From Paenibacillus alkaliterrae (lineage in GTDB: Bacteria > Bacillota > Bacilli > Paenibacillales > Paenibacillaceae): DNA of 64,000 nt. Numbering within the stretch: position 1 is the first letter of the stretch; each line of letters opens with the position of its first letter. Made by a program: the position numbers and the translations under genes. The notes below the pieces were generated by a model, which was given only the letters and a program-made list of their open reading frames with translations, did no database searches and was not told the DNA's origin. This document shows positions 1-8,230 of the stretch, piece by piece. The DNA lies in NCBI RefSeq assembly GCF_021532375.1, contig NZ_JAKGAP010000002.1:62001-126000 (forward strand), in the 5' to 3' direction.

Positions 1-1
1 C

Positions 2-1171
2 TTGAACGGAAGTTCGGTAACCGAGCATGATCGGGACGGAACGATAAGGCTGGCGGTCCCCATGACAGGTAAGCAGGCCGCATACGGCGTTCTCTGTATG
101 ACCATCGGTCCAGGCAAATGGGATGAAGCGGATTTGCCGGCATTCCTGCTTCTTGCTGATACTTCGGGCTCAGCTTTTGAGAATGCTAAATTATATGAAC
201 AATCTAATTTATTGATTAATGAGCTCCGGCTTATCAATGAGCTTACGAAACGGTTAAATCAGTCTCTGCGGCTTAAAGAAATATTTCAATTTGCGACTAG
301 TGAGCTGTTAACTATATTTGAAGCGAATTATTGCTGCGTTCTGCAGCTGAATAAAGAAAGTAATCAATTTGTAGTCATGTCCAGTAATATCCCTGCTCTT
401 GCGAGTGAGCAATTTTCCCCGGAATATGGTTTCTGCGGGATGGTCTACCGAACGAAGGAGCCTATGATTATTTCCGATTATTGGCATACAAGAGTAGTCA
501 CCTCGAAGCTAATGGATAACACAGGGTCAAGATCGTTGATTGCCGCTCCAATTATGGTTGACGGCGAGGTGGTGGGCGTTATTCTCGTAGCTCATAAAGC
601 GCCGAATTTTTTCTCCTATGAAAATTATAAATTGCTGCAGGTGATGAGTACGCATATCGGCCTAGCCCTCACGAACGCATCCTTGCATGCGGAAGTGCGT
701 AGAATGGTCATTACAGACAATTTAACGGGTTTGCATGCCCGGCATTATTTGGATGAGCAAATTCAAAATCGGCAACGGAAGGATCCTTTCGGATCTTTAA
801 TCCTTGTCGACATTGATCATTTCAAGAAAGTAAACGATACGTACGGTCATCAGGTTGGTGACCGGATATTAATTCAAGTAAGCGGCATTATATCTGCAGC
901 AATCAGACAAGGCGATATTGCGGCACGCTGGGGCGGCGAGGAGCTCGCGGTTTACTTGCCGGGAATTCGTGCAGAACAGGCTTACCGCATCGCTGAGCGT
1001 ATTCGAATGCATGTGGAGGGACAGACCGACCCGGTCGTCACCGTTTCCTGCGGCGTTTCCGAATGGACGTACGAGGATGATAAAATTAGCGTTGAATCGT
1101 TATTCTATAGAGCGGACATGGCGCTCTATGAGGCAAAGGGAAATGGAAGAAATTGTATTTTTATTGGATAA
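2..1171 (+). CDS. GAF-GGDEF diguanylate cyclase, 5' end outside window
   Basis: This is the C-terminal part of a cyclic di-GMP synthase. The reading frame is open at the window edge, so the true start lies upstream. The first ~65 residues look like the end of one GAF domain. Residues ~85-230 form a second GAF domain (sensory), followed by a GGDEF domain from DNLTGLHARHYLD. The active-site loop is RWGGEEL (~residues 309-315), a functional GGEEL variant. The metal-binding motif DIDHFKKVNDTYGHQVGD is intact. RxxD (RQGD) sits five residues before GGEEL, matching the product-inhibition I-site, so enzyme feedback is likely. No membrane segment is visible in this part. A hairpin terminator follows. 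The family call is firm; the input signal is unknown. Confidence 0.9.
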   Translation: MNGSSVTEHDRDGTIRLAVPMTGKQAAYGVLCMTIGPGKWDEADLPAFLLLADTSGSAFENAKLYEQSNLLINELRLINELTKRLNQSLRLKEIFQFATSELLTIFEANYCCVLQLNKESNQFVVMSSNIPALASEQFSPEYGFCGMVYRTKEPMIISDYWHTRVVTSKLMDNTGSRSLIAAPIMVDGEVVGVILVAHKAPNFFSYENYKLLQVMSTHIGLALTNASLHAEVRRMVITDNLTGLHARHYLDEQIQNRQRKDPFGSLILVDIDHFKKVNDTYGHQVGDRILIQVSGIISAAIRQGDIAARWGGEELAVYLPGIRAEQAYRIAERIRMHVEGQTDPVVTVSCGVSEWTYEDDKISVESLFYRADMALYEAKGNGRNCIFIG

Positions 1172-1213
1172 AACTAGGATGGATGTTAGCTATCATCCTT
1201 GTATCCGCCACGA

Positions 1214-1240
1214 GGGCGCCGTTTACGGCGTCCTTTTCGT
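1214..1240 (+). terminator. Intrinsic terminator after the GGDEF gene
   Basis: A GC-rich hairpin (arms GCGCCG and CGGCGT around a short loop) is followed by a T-rich stretch, about 45 bp after the GGDEF stop. Confidence 0.55.
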
Positions 1241-1320
1241 GTTGCTGATTTTATTTAGAATAAGGAACTGAAAGGATAGGGAACCTATCATAGTAACAGG
1301 ACGGACGGGAGGACTGGCGC

Positions 1321-2076
1321 GTGATGCGAATGAAAGTAATCGTGACTTTTTTATGGATCGCAGGATCTATGATGTTCCTATTTGGGTGCGGAAATACCGC
1401 TGGTCAACGATCACCTGAAGAGTTGCTGTCTTTATCTTACTCGGGTCTTGCTGCTACGGATCAATATGCGTTCACAGGCTCAATGAGCATAAAAACGGCT
1501 GACGGATTCGAGTTCAAGCCGCAAATTTTTGAAGGGAAAGTCGTCGATCACAAGCAGTTGACTTTGCAGACGAATAGCGAGGACACGCTGCACTGGAATC
1601 CCGTACAAGTGCTTGAGGCGCTGAATGAATCGAATGAGGAAGTAAGCTTGGTTAACGGCAGTAATGACCCGGAGACCGTCACCCTGCATATTGCCGAGAA
1701 TCAGGCCGCCTCTAAAGAAAGATGGGAGCAAAGGCTTCGTCAAGAGCTTGAGCGTCTAAGGGAAAATGTTTCTCTCGAGGATCGTTCCTATAAAGACGAG
1801 TGGCAGAAGGAGCTGGAGCGGTCGGAGAAGCAATTAAACGATATGCTGAAGACCATGAAAGCCGTAACGGTGTATGAGCTCGTAATAGACCGGGATCGGC
1901 TGCTGCCCCTCAAAATGGACGAGAAAACGGTATTCAGCTATACCTACAATGGAAAACCGCTTTCAGAGGAAAGGCATACGACTGTACGGTTTCAATCGTT
2001 TGACGGTGCGTCCAGCGATACTGTTCAACGGACGCTCAGTCATGTTACGATGGATTTGTTAACCAGCGACAGTTAG
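1321..2076 (+). CDS. Predicted lipoprotein of unknown function
   Basis: 251 residues. The N-terminus has a short basic start, a hydrophobic core and a lipobox-like LFGC at ~residues 20-23, so the mature protein is probably lipid-anchored on the outer face of the membrane. The rest is soluble, charged and rich in Glu/Lys, with a helical middle (~residues 125-175). No enzymatic motif was recognised. The GTG start at 1321 (then ATG) follows a good site, GGGAGG at 1307-1312. It lies 16 bp before the aminopeptidase and may be co-transcribed with it. Its size and general form recall secreted LppX/YhcN-type lipoproteins, but no family is assigned. Confidence 0.8.
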   Translation: MMRMKVIVTFLWIAGSMMFLFGCGNTAGQRSPEELLSLSYSGLAATDQYAFTGSMSIKTADGFEFKPQIFEGKVVDHKQLTLQTNSEDTLHWNPVQVLEALNESNEEVSLVNGSNDPETVTLHIAENQAASKERWEQRLRQELERLRENVSLEDRSYKDEWQKELERSEKQLNDMLKTMKAVTVYELVIDRDRLLPLKMDEKTVFSYTYNGKPLSEERHTTVRFQSFDGASSDTVQRTLSHVTMDLLTSDS

Positions 2077-2092
2077 AAGGAGAGGGATTACC

Positions 2093-3208
2093 ATGCGCGA
2101 TCCACGATTGCAAAAGCTAGCTCAAAATTTAGTCGGATATTCCATCGATGTCAGGCCTGGAGAAAACATATTAATCGATATGATTGGCTCAGAACGCGAG
2201 CTGGCGAAATGCTTAATCGAAGAGGTAGCCAAGCGGGGCGGGAGACCATTCGTAGAAACGAGTGATCGTTCCGTTCTGAGGACGCTGCTGCTGCACGCCT
2301 CGAAGGAGCAGATGGAGCTATGGTCTGCGCTCGATCTGGAGCGAATGAAGAACATGCAAGGCTACATCGCGGTTCGAGCAGGAGAGAACGTGAATGAGCT
2401 TGCGGGAATCCCGGATGCAAATATGCGACTGTATGAGCAAATCTATAGAAACCCCGTACATATGGAGCAGCGCGTCAAAAAAACGAAGTGGGTGGTGCTG
2501 CGTTATCCGAATGCGTCGATGGCGCAGCTTGCCAATATGAGCACGGAAGCATTTGAAGACTTTTATTTCGACGTATGTAATTTAGATTATGCGAAGATGG
2601 ATAACGCGATGGATCCGCTGCAAGCGTTGATGAACAGAACGGATCGCGTTCGCATTGTTTCACCGGGTACTGATCTACGCTTTTCCATAAAAGGCATCGG
2701 TTCCAAAAAATGCTCCGGGCACCGGAATATCCCGGACGGCGAAGTGTTCACAGCTCCTGTCCGCGACTCAGTACAGGGGACCATTACTTACAATGCGCCT
2801 AGCGTATATTCCGGCGTGACGTTTCAGAACATCTCATTCACCTTCGAGAACGGCAAAATCGTAAAAGCGGAAAGCAATGATACGGCCCGTTTGAACGAAA
2901 TTTTGGATATGGACGAAGGCTCGCGTTATATCGGCGAATTTGCTATCGGCTTTAATCCGCATATTTTGCATCCGATGAATGATATTTTGTTCGATGAGAA
3001 AATTGCCGGAAGCCTGCACTTTACTCCAGGTCAGGCCTATGAAGAAACGGATAACGGCAATCGTTCCTCCGTGCATTGGGATTTGGTGCTCATTCAACGT
3101 CCGGAGTACGGAGGCGGCGAAATTTATTTCGATGATGTGCTTATTCGGAAGGATGGACAATTCGTCCTTCCTGAGCTTGAAGGCTTGAATGCCGATCATT
3201 TGAAATAA
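2093..3208 (+). CDS. M29-family aminopeptidase (AmpS/thermophilic aminopeptidase type)
   Basis: 371 residues, the usual M29 length. These are cytoplasmic, dimeric, two-metal aminopeptidases that remove N-terminal residues from peptides. The N-terminal half begins with the typical RLQKLAQNLVGYS-like helix and ..VRPGENILI. The C-terminal half carries the family metal-site region: FAIGFNPHI, then a DEKIAGSLHF segment, then GNRSSVHWDL, and GGGEIYFDDVLI near the end. The glutamates and histidines in these segments are the expected metal ligands. The ATG at 2093 is preceded by GAAGGAGAGGG. It follows the lipoprotein gene by 16 bp. Confidence 0.9.
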   Translation: MRDPRLQKLAQNLVGYSIDVRPGENILIDMIGSERELAKCLIEEVAKRGGRPFVETSDRSVLRTLLLHASKEQMELWSALDLERMKNMQGYIAVRAGENVNELAGIPDANMRLYEQIYRNPVHMEQRVKKTKWVVLRYPNASMAQLANMSTEAFEDFYFDVCNLDYAKMDNAMDPLQALMNRTDRVRIVSPGTDLRFSIKGIGSKKCSGHRNIPDGEVFTAPVRDSVQGTITYNAPSVYSGVTFQNISFTFENGKIVKAESNDTARLNEILDMDEGSRYIGEFAIGFNPHILHPMNDILFDEKIAGSLHFTPGQAYEETDNGNRSSVHWDLVLIQRPEYGGGEIYFDDVLIRKDGQFVLPELEGLNADHLK

Positions 3209-3344
3209 GGGTCTGAATGTACAGATTTATGATGTATGAAATGGAAAATAAAGCGGTTTTCTTTTTTTCTCTTGCTGGATGTTTAATTTCGGGTTATCAT
3301 GGTGACAAAGGTAAGCTTTACTAAAATATTTGGAGGGATCACCC

Positions 3345-3587
3345 ATGTCCAACAATGCAGCTATTGTAGAAATTTCCCAAACGGCTAGCCAATTTACTTC
3401 TTCGATCGTTCTGCAAGCCGAGAGCAAATATATCGATGTAAAAAGCATTCTCGGACTGTTCACTACATTAGTTGGAGGACACGCCTACGAACTGCATGTA
3501 CACGGCCCTGATGCCGAGGCAGCAAAGAAAGCAATGGCTGACGTATTCGCTAAACATAACTTGAACGTAACTGTAATCACAGATTAG
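3345..3587 (+). CDS. HPr-like protein lacking the phosphorylatable histidine
   Basis: 80 residues. From residue 12 the sequence aligns by eye with PTS HPr/Crh: QTASQF.. matches HPr QTASKY.., and VKSILGLFT matches LKSIMGVMS, keeping the serine equivalent to Ser46 (here Ser34). The protein starts ~12 residues later than HPr, and the position of His15 is Asn3, so it cannot take phosphate from enzyme I in the normal way. No GxHARP motif is present. The ATG at 3345 was chosen because GGAGGG at 3332-3337 is correctly spaced; an upstream TTG at 3330 would overlap this site. It stands alone between the aminopeptidase and a strong terminator. A regulatory role like that of Crh is inference. Confidence 0.8.
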   Translation: MSNNAAIVEISQTASQFTSSIVLQAESKYIDVKSILGLFTTLVGGHAYELHVHGPDAEAAKKAMADVFAKHNLNVTVITD

Positions 3588-3599
3588 CAGCATGATACG

Positions 3600-3647
3600 A
3601 AAACAGAAAAGCGCTCCTTCTTTTAAGAAGGAGCGCTTTTCTGTTTT
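3600..3647. terminator. Strong symmetrical terminator
   Basis: A near-perfect inverted repeat with 23-bp arms and a 2-nt loop. It carries A-runs on the left and T-runs on the right, so it can act on both strands. It ends the HPr-like gene. Confidence 0.9.
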
Positions 3648-3724
3648 CACCTTGTATAATCCCTCTTTTTCGTCTAATATAAAGGGTATAGAAGACGGCG
3701 GATACGCGCATAGGGGGGAAAACG

Positions 3725-4012
3725 ATGTCTTCACCGGAAATTACGGTACAATTGCATGAGAAAGCGTTTCGTCTTCTTCAGGAAGATGCGAGTAAAATAG
3801 AAAAGTTAATCGAAGTCCAGATGGAGAACTTGACTACTCGTCAATGCCCGCTGTACGAAGAAGTATTAGATACACAAATGTATGGATTCTCCCGCGAGAT
3901 TGATTTTGCCGTTCGTGCCGGTTTAATAGCCGAGATGGCGGGCAAAGAAATCGTAAACAGGCTGGAGAGGAATTTGGCTTTGCTATATGAAGCATTGGAA
4001 AGAAAAGAGTAG
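3725..4012 (+). CDS. ylaN: YlaN family protein (UPF0358)
   Basis: 95 residues, nearly colinear with B. subtilis YlaN, including the hallmark [15 protein letters not shown] followed by [13 protein letters not shown]. YlaN is a small cytoplasmic helical protein; published work in Firmicutes links it to iron homeostasis through an interaction with Fur. The ATG at 3725 follows GGGGGGAAAACG. In B. subtilis ylaN also neighbours ftsW, as here, although in this window ftsW is on the opposite strand with an Asp23-family gene in between. The stop codon is just before a terminator hairpin. Confidence 0.92.
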   Translation: MSSPEITVQLHEKAFRLLQEDASKIEKLIEVQMENLTTRQCPLYEEVLDTQMYGFSREIDFAVRAGLIAEMAGKEIVNRLERNLALLYEALERKE

Positions 4013-4036
4013 TCTCCTATAGGGGCTGCTCTTTTC
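4003..4036 (+). terminator. Terminator overlapping the ylaN stop
   Basis: A 14-bp stem (AAAAGAGTAGTCTC pairing with GGGGCTGCTCTTTT, with a few G-T pairs) ends in a T-run. The left arm includes the last codons of ylaN. Confidence 0.7.
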
Positions 4037-4184
4037 TTACTGATCATCATATATTGGAATAAGGTCGTATATGAACTTTACCAATAAATAACAGATTACC
4101 ATGTCCGTTTAAAAGCACTGTTCTTGCTTCACCACTTGCCATCCATTACAATAAACATATATGGAAAAATGAGGAGTGAGTCAC

Positions 4185-4568
4185 ATGAATGAAGAACTTC
4201 AAACAGGTATTATCCGAATTTCTGATGATGTAGTAGCGACGATAGCTGGACTCGCAGCACTTGAGACACCCGGCATAGCAGCCATGTCGGGCGGTATATC
4301 CGAAGGACTCGCCAAACGGTTAAGCGGTAAAAATGTGCAAAAAGGCGTTTCTGTTGAAGTAGGGCAGCTGGAAGCAGCAATCGATCTTCGTATTATTGTC
4401 CATTACGGAATTCCAATTCAAGAAGTTTGCCGTCAGCTTCAGTTGAATGTGCGGGAGTCGGTCGAGAACATGACAGGCTTGAATGTCGTTGAAGTGAACG
4501 TTAAGGTAGAGGGTGTTGCTTTCAAAGAGGATGATGTTGAAGAGCAACAGCAGCAGCGGTTGAAGTAA
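4185..4568 (+). CDS. Asp23/Gls24 (DUF322) family protein
   Basis: 127 residues. It shows the Asp23 fold pattern: IRISDDVVATIAGLAALETPGI, then GVSVEVG..., then a core IDLRIIVHYGIPIQEVCRQLQ and ending NVVEVNVKVEGVAF. Members of this family (YqhY, YloU) are small cytoplasmic proteins tied to membrane lipid and envelope homeostasis. The ATG at 4185 is used because GAGGAG at 4171-4176 is well placed; a GTG at 4176 overlaps that site. The C-terminus ends in a Gln-rich tail. A second paralogue lies at 41003-41362. It is monocistronic, between ylaN and the convergent ftsW. Confidence 0.9.
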   Translation: MNEELQTGIIRISDDVVATIAGLAALETPGIAAMSGGISEGLAKRLSGKNVQKGVSVEVGQLEAAIDLRIIVHYGIPIQEVCRQLQLNVRESVENMTGLNVVEVNVKVEGVAFKEDDVEEQQQQRLK

Positions 4569-4579
4569 TTTGCAGAGCA

Positions 4580-4628
4580 TAAATAAAAGACGGTAACTCT
4601 TGTATCAGAGATTGCCGTCTATTTATTT
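4580..4628. terminator. Bidirectional terminator between convergent genes
   Basis: The inverted repeat AGACGGTAACTCT / AGAGATTGCCGTCT, with flanking A- and T-rich tails, serves both the Asp23-family gene (+) and ftsW (-). It extends to the ftsW stop codon. Confidence 0.85.
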
Positions 4629-5823
4629 ATGCGCGGTATGTTCGGGAATTGGCCTGTTGTTTTAATGGCTTTTCCACTTTGTTCGATTCTCTTGAGATAC
4701 TCAGCAAAACGCCCATACTCATCAGGGTCACAAGCAAAGATGATCCGCCATAGCTGATGAAAGGCAGCGTAACACCCGTTAGAGGAATTGCGCCCGTCAC
4801 GCCGCCGATGTTAATAAACGCTTGCATCGCGATTAATCCAATGATCCCGACGCCAACGACCGTACCGTATTGATCGGGCGAGCGAAGAGCGACAATAAGC
4901 CCGCGCCATAAAAATAATAAATAAAAGAGAAGGAAAAAAGTGCTTCCGATAAAGCCAAACTCTTCGGCGATAATCGAAAAAATGAAATCGTTATACGGGT
5001 ATTTTAGGTAATGTAATTTCTGTATGCTCTCACCGAAACCTGCACCGGTTATTCCGCCGTGACCAAGCGCCTGCAAGGATGAAACCAACTGCCAGCCGGT
5101 TCCTTGCGCATCGGCAAGAGGATCTTTAAAGGCTGTAAAGCGATCGATTCTGTACTGCCACTTTTCTTGCCACGTATCAGGGGAAATGGCCATTGTCAGG
5201 CTAATAACTACGGTAAAGAATAGAACAACAGCGCTTGCTGTAAGAAATACATGTTTAAGGTTTGCTCCGCCTGCCATAATCATAATGGTAGCGCAAGCTG
5301 CAATGACCAAGCACGAGCCAAGATCCGGCTGCAGCATAATGAGACCGCATATAAAGCCAACAATGACAATGACGGGAAGCAATCCCTTTTTAAAATCGCG
5401 GAACTTTTCTCCTTTTTTGGAAATAAGCGCTCCGAGATACAAGATTAGAGCTAGCTTAGCTGGTTCCGTGGGCTGAATACCGAGATTGCCAATACCGAAC
5501 CAGCTTCGGGCTCCGTTTATCGATTCGCTTACGAAAGGAACGAGCATAAGCATAATCATGACGGGTATAAAGAAGAGCATAAATGCTTTCTTGTATATCT
5601 GGTAACGCAGGTTCATCATAAACAGCATAATAAAAGTGCCAAGTCCAGCCCACATGAGCTGGCGTTTCGTAAAGTATAATGCATCATTAATCCTTGGATC
5701 CACAACTGCCACGCTTGAGCTTGCACTGAACACCATCACAAGCCCGAAGCCGACAAGCAGAAGAGTTAAAATGAGAAGCAGAAAGTCCGGTCTTCCACGG
5801 CCACCGTTCTGCGCAGCTTTCAT
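4627..5823 (-). CDS. ftsW: FtsW/RodA/SpoVE family peptidoglycan glycosyltransferase
   Basis: 398 residues with about ten hydrophobic segments. SEDS proteins polymerise lipid II into glycan strands, in partnership with a class B PBP. The conserved large-loop motif is present as YPYNDFIFSIIAEEFG, and the C-terminus carries PFISYGGSSLL, both SEDS hallmarks. Adjacency to ylaN (as in B. subtilis ylaN-ftsW) favours the division paralogue FtsW over SpoVE or RodA, though sequence alone does not fully separate them. It lies 10 bp downstream of the YugN-like gene on the same strand, so the two are probably co-transcribed. Confidence 0.88.
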   Translation of the reverse strand: MKAAQNGGRGRPDFLLLILTLLLVGFGLVMVFSASSSVAVVDPRINDALYFTKRQLMWAGLGTFIMLFMMNLRYQIYKKAFMLFFIPVMIMLMLVPFVSESINGARSWFGIGNLGIQPTEPAKLALILYLGALISKKGEKFRDFKKGLLPVIVIVGFICGLIMLQPDLGSCLVIAACATIMIMAGGANLKHVFLTASAVVLFFTVVISLTMAISPDTWQEKWQYRIDRFTAFKDPLADAQGTGWQLVSSLQALGHGGITGAGFGESIQKLHYLKYPYNDFIFSIIAEEFGFIGSTFFLLFYLLFLWRGLIVALRSPDQYGTVVGVGIIGLIAMQAFINIGGVTGAIPLTGVTLPFISYGGSSLLVTLMSMGVLLSISRESNKVEKPLKQQANSRTYRA

Positions 5824-5833
5824 ATTTGCCCCG

Positions 5834-6184
5834 TTACACTAACACTAACAGCTGTTTCAATTGCTGTAATCTTTGCGTTGCCGTATTCATGATTGGCTGC
5901 GGGACCGGAGATTCATACTCCATGCCGTGAGGAAAGGTTGCCCGCCCGATATACACGGACTCGATCACAAGTACAGCATGAGGCGATTCCAGCTTGCCTT
6001 CAACCGCGCGAGTTGCTATTCTCAAAAAATAATCGGAGCCGCTGGCACGGTCCTCGAGCTTCAAATCGTATGTAGCGCGATAATATTCCCATTGCCAGCG
6101 GACAAATCCAACCTTCTCGGCTGATTCATCTAAATGGTCCAATTCGCTTTTAACACCGTTAAGTCCGGTATTTTCAATAATCAT
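5834..6184 (-). CDS. YugN-like family protein
   Basis: 116 residues. Recognised by eye from the pattern FVRWQWEYYRATYDLKLED, then SDYFLRIATRAVEGKLES, which resembles B. subtilis YugN (function unknown, no catalytic motif). The ATG at 6184 is used because GGGAGG lies eight bases upstream; translation from 6229 would read through the upstream hairpin repeat. It is the first gene of a probable two-gene unit with ftsW. Its leader holds one copy of the dispersed RBS-proximal repeat. Confidence 0.72.
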   Translation of the reverse strand: MIIENTGLNGVKSELDHLDESAEKVGFVRWQWEYYRATYDLKLEDRASGSDYFLRIATRAVEGKLESPHAVLVIESVYIGRATFPHGMEYESPVPQPIMNTATQRLQQLKQLLVLV

Positions 6185-6191
6185 GGTAGTT

Positions 6192-6241
6192 CCTCCCAAA
6201 GGTTTTGTGAAGCAAAACTGACTTTGCAAGCATATGCTTCC
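6192..6241 (-). repeat. Dispersed RBS-proximal hairpin repeat, copy 1
   Basis: Read on the minus strand: a GCATATGCTT palindrome, then a hairpin (GTTTTG ... CAAAAC), then the GGGAGG ribosome binding site of the YugN-like gene. The same arrangement recurs at 13640-13676, 40605-40655 and 63648-63697. Confidence 0.7.
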
Positions 6242-6457
6242 AGTTCAAAAGACAGAGTTGTACATTCTTTACTCATGATAGTATGTTTCCCCAGCTAGCG
6301 CAAGCCTTACTCCGGCTATACGCGGACTTCAAAAGTGACATTTTGACGAAATATATGATTCGCCTCCGAACCATTATGGATAAGCTTTCTTAATTCAGCA
6401 TTTATCTGTTAAACTATATGGAACCATCTGATATAACGTTGTAGGGAGGTTTGCGAT

Positions 6458-7651
6458 ATGCAAACAGAGGATATCGTAGATCAAGCGCTTCAGAAGCTTT
6501 ATCCAAACATGATTCGTTGGCGCAGGCATCTTCATCAATTTCCGGAGCTGTCGTTTCATGAGAGAGTAACAGCAAGCTGGATTGCTAGCCAATTGGCAGA
6601 ATTAGACTGCGAAGTACGGACAGGTGTAGGCGGACATGGCCTAATTGCAGTCATAAAGGGAGATAAACCTGGACCTGTTGTCGCTTTAAGGGCTGATATC
6701 GATGCTTTGCCAATTCAAGATGAGAAAAAATGTGAATACGCATCCAAGGTGCCTAATGTGATGCATGCTTGCGGTCATGATGCCCATACTGCAACATTAT
6801 TGGCAATTGCCGCTTATTACACCGCCAATCGCGCAATTATTTGCGGTGAACGCCGATTGCTGTTTCAGCCTGCGGAAGAGGTGACGCCTGGCGGCGCATT
6901 GCCGATGATTAAGGATGGCGCCCTCGAAGGGGTGAATGCAGTATATGGCGTCCATTTGTGGACACCGCTGGCGCATGGGCTGGTTGCATCGAAGCCGGGG
7001 CCGTTTATGGCTGCGGCAGACGAGTTTATTATTGATATCATAGGACGCGGAGGACATGGCGGCTTGCCGCATCAAGCGATCGATTCGATTATGATCGGTT
7101 CTTCTCTCGTCCAATCTGTTCAATCTATCGTAAGCCGCAACGTCAATCCGCTGCATCCCGCAGTCGTTACGATCGGTTCGTTTCAGGCTGGCTCCACGAA
7201 CAATATTATTGCGGAGCGCTGCAGGCTCAAGGGAACGGTGAGGTGCTTTGACGAGCAAACCAGAATGATGATTCATGAACGTCTGGAATCGCTGATCAAA
7301 CATACCTGCAGCATGCATAATGCCGAATATGAATATCAGATGCGAATAGGTTATCCCCCCGTTGTGAACGATGAGATCGAGGCAGAACGTTTCTTTAAGG
7401 TCGGAGAGCAATTGTTTGGCGATCAGTCCGTTGTGCACTCGGAAGCCATTACGATTGCAGAGGATTTCTCATATTATCTGCAGCAGGTACCTGGCTGCTT
7501 TATGTTTGTTGGGGCGGGCAGTGAAGAATGCGGTGCGGTCTTTTCCCATCACCATCCGAAATTCGATATAGACGAGAGAGCGATGTTCCGCGCTGCGCGA
7601 TTGCTGATTGGCATGGCAGAAGACTATGCAAACGAATTTGTCAGATCTTAA
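6458..7651 (+). CDS. M20-family amidohydrolase (N-acyl-amino-acid type)
   Basis: 397 residues, the standard length for M20D amidohydrolases (HipO/AmhX/N-acetyl-L,L-diaminopimelate deacetylase-like), which hydrolyse N-acylated amino acids with two metal ions. Metal-site motifs: ALRADIDALPIQDE, then MHACGHDAHT (Cys and His ligands), then FQPAEEVTPGGA with the catalytic Glu. The dimerisation lid follows from DEFIIDIIGRGGHGG. The terminal ligand is in FSHHHPKFDIDE. There is no signal peptide, so it is cytoplasmic. The ATG at 6458 is preceded by GGGAGG. The exact substrate cannot be read from sequence; a dapE/dapL-type role is possible but is not supported by neighbours. Confidence 0.9.
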   Translation: MQTEDIVDQALQKLYPNMIRWRRHLHQFPELSFHERVTASWIASQLAELDCEVRTGVGGHGLIAVIKGDKPGPVVALRADIDALPIQDEKKCEYASKVPNVMHACGHDAHTATLLAIAAYYTANRAIICGERRLLFQPAEEVTPGGALPMIKDGALEGVNAVYGVHLWTPLAHGLVASKPGPFMAAADEFIIDIIGRGGHGGLPHQAIDSIMIGSSLVQSVQSIVSRNVNPLHPAVVTIGSFQAGSTNNIIAERCRLKGTVRCFDEQTRMMIHERLESLIKHTCSMHNAEYEYQMRIGYPPVVNDEIEAERFFKVGEQLFGDQSVVHSEAITIAEDFSYYLQQVPGCFMFVGAGSEECGAVFSHHHPKFDIDERAMFRAARLLIGMAEDYANEFVRS

Positions 7652-7726
7652 TATCGGCAGGCGGGGATAAGCCCTCATGCGATCGGAGATGCTAATTCTC
7701 GAATCACGACTCAAGGAGGGCTTTTT

Positions 7727-8161
7727 ATGAAAACAGTGAAACAGATTATGTCCACAGATTGCGTTACCGCTACGCTGCAAGATAATGTGTATGAACTGGC
7801 TGTGAAGATGAAGCAGTTTGACATTGGATTCGTTCCAATCGTAGAGGGCAGGAAACTTGTAGGCGTCGTGACTGACCGGGATTTGGTTGTTCGCGGCTAC
7901 GCGGAGAAGCATTCCGGTTCTACGGCTGTGACGGAAGTGATTACGAAAGACATCGAAACGATTACATCCGATACGACCGCAGATGAAGCAGCTAAGATTA
8001 TGGCGGCTAATCAAATTCGAAGATTGCCGGTGGTTGATAACGGTGAACTGGTCGGCGTGTTGGCTATCGGGGATTTAGCTGTTCGGGAAATTTTCGTTAA
8101 TGAAGCCGGCGAAGCGTTGAGCGCTATTTCCGAGCATGAGCCATCACCGGTCCATTCTTAA
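7727..8161 (+). CDS. Twin-CBS domain protein (YhcV-like)
   Basis: 144 residues made almost entirely of two CBS motifs: residues ~7-60 (VTATLQDNVYELAVKM ... GVVTDRDLVVRGYA) and ~68-125 (ITSDTTADEAAKIM ... LVGVLAIGDLAVRE). Tandem CBS pairs bind adenine nucleotides or related ligands as sensors. No effector domain is attached. The ATG at 7727 follows AAGGAGGG. It is monocistronic with its own terminator, downstream of the amidohydrolase by 75 bp. Confidence 0.9.
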   Translation: MKTVKQIMSTDCVTATLQDNVYELAVKMKQFDIGFVPIVEGRKLVGVVTDRDLVVRGYAEKHSGSTAVTEVITKDIETITSDTTADEAAKIMAANQIRRLPVVDNGELVGVLAIGDLAVREIFVNEAGEALSAISEHEPSPVHS

Positions 8162-8173
8162 AAGGAATATGAA

Positions 8174-8211
8174 AAATAAGACTGCCCCGTCGCTGGGGCA
8201 GTCTTATTTTT
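8174..8211. terminator. Bidirectional terminator
   Basis: The perfect inverted repeat AATAAGACTGCCCC / GGGGCAGTCTTATT is flanked by A and T runs, between the CBS gene (+) and the convergent nuclease lipoprotein gene (-). Confidence 0.9.
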
Positions 8212-8230
8212 GGTGCGGAGCTTATTGTCG

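Noticed and set aside
918-1271. 117-residue frame in the GGDEF gene
   Set aside because: Shadow frame of the GGDEF domain with no independent support.
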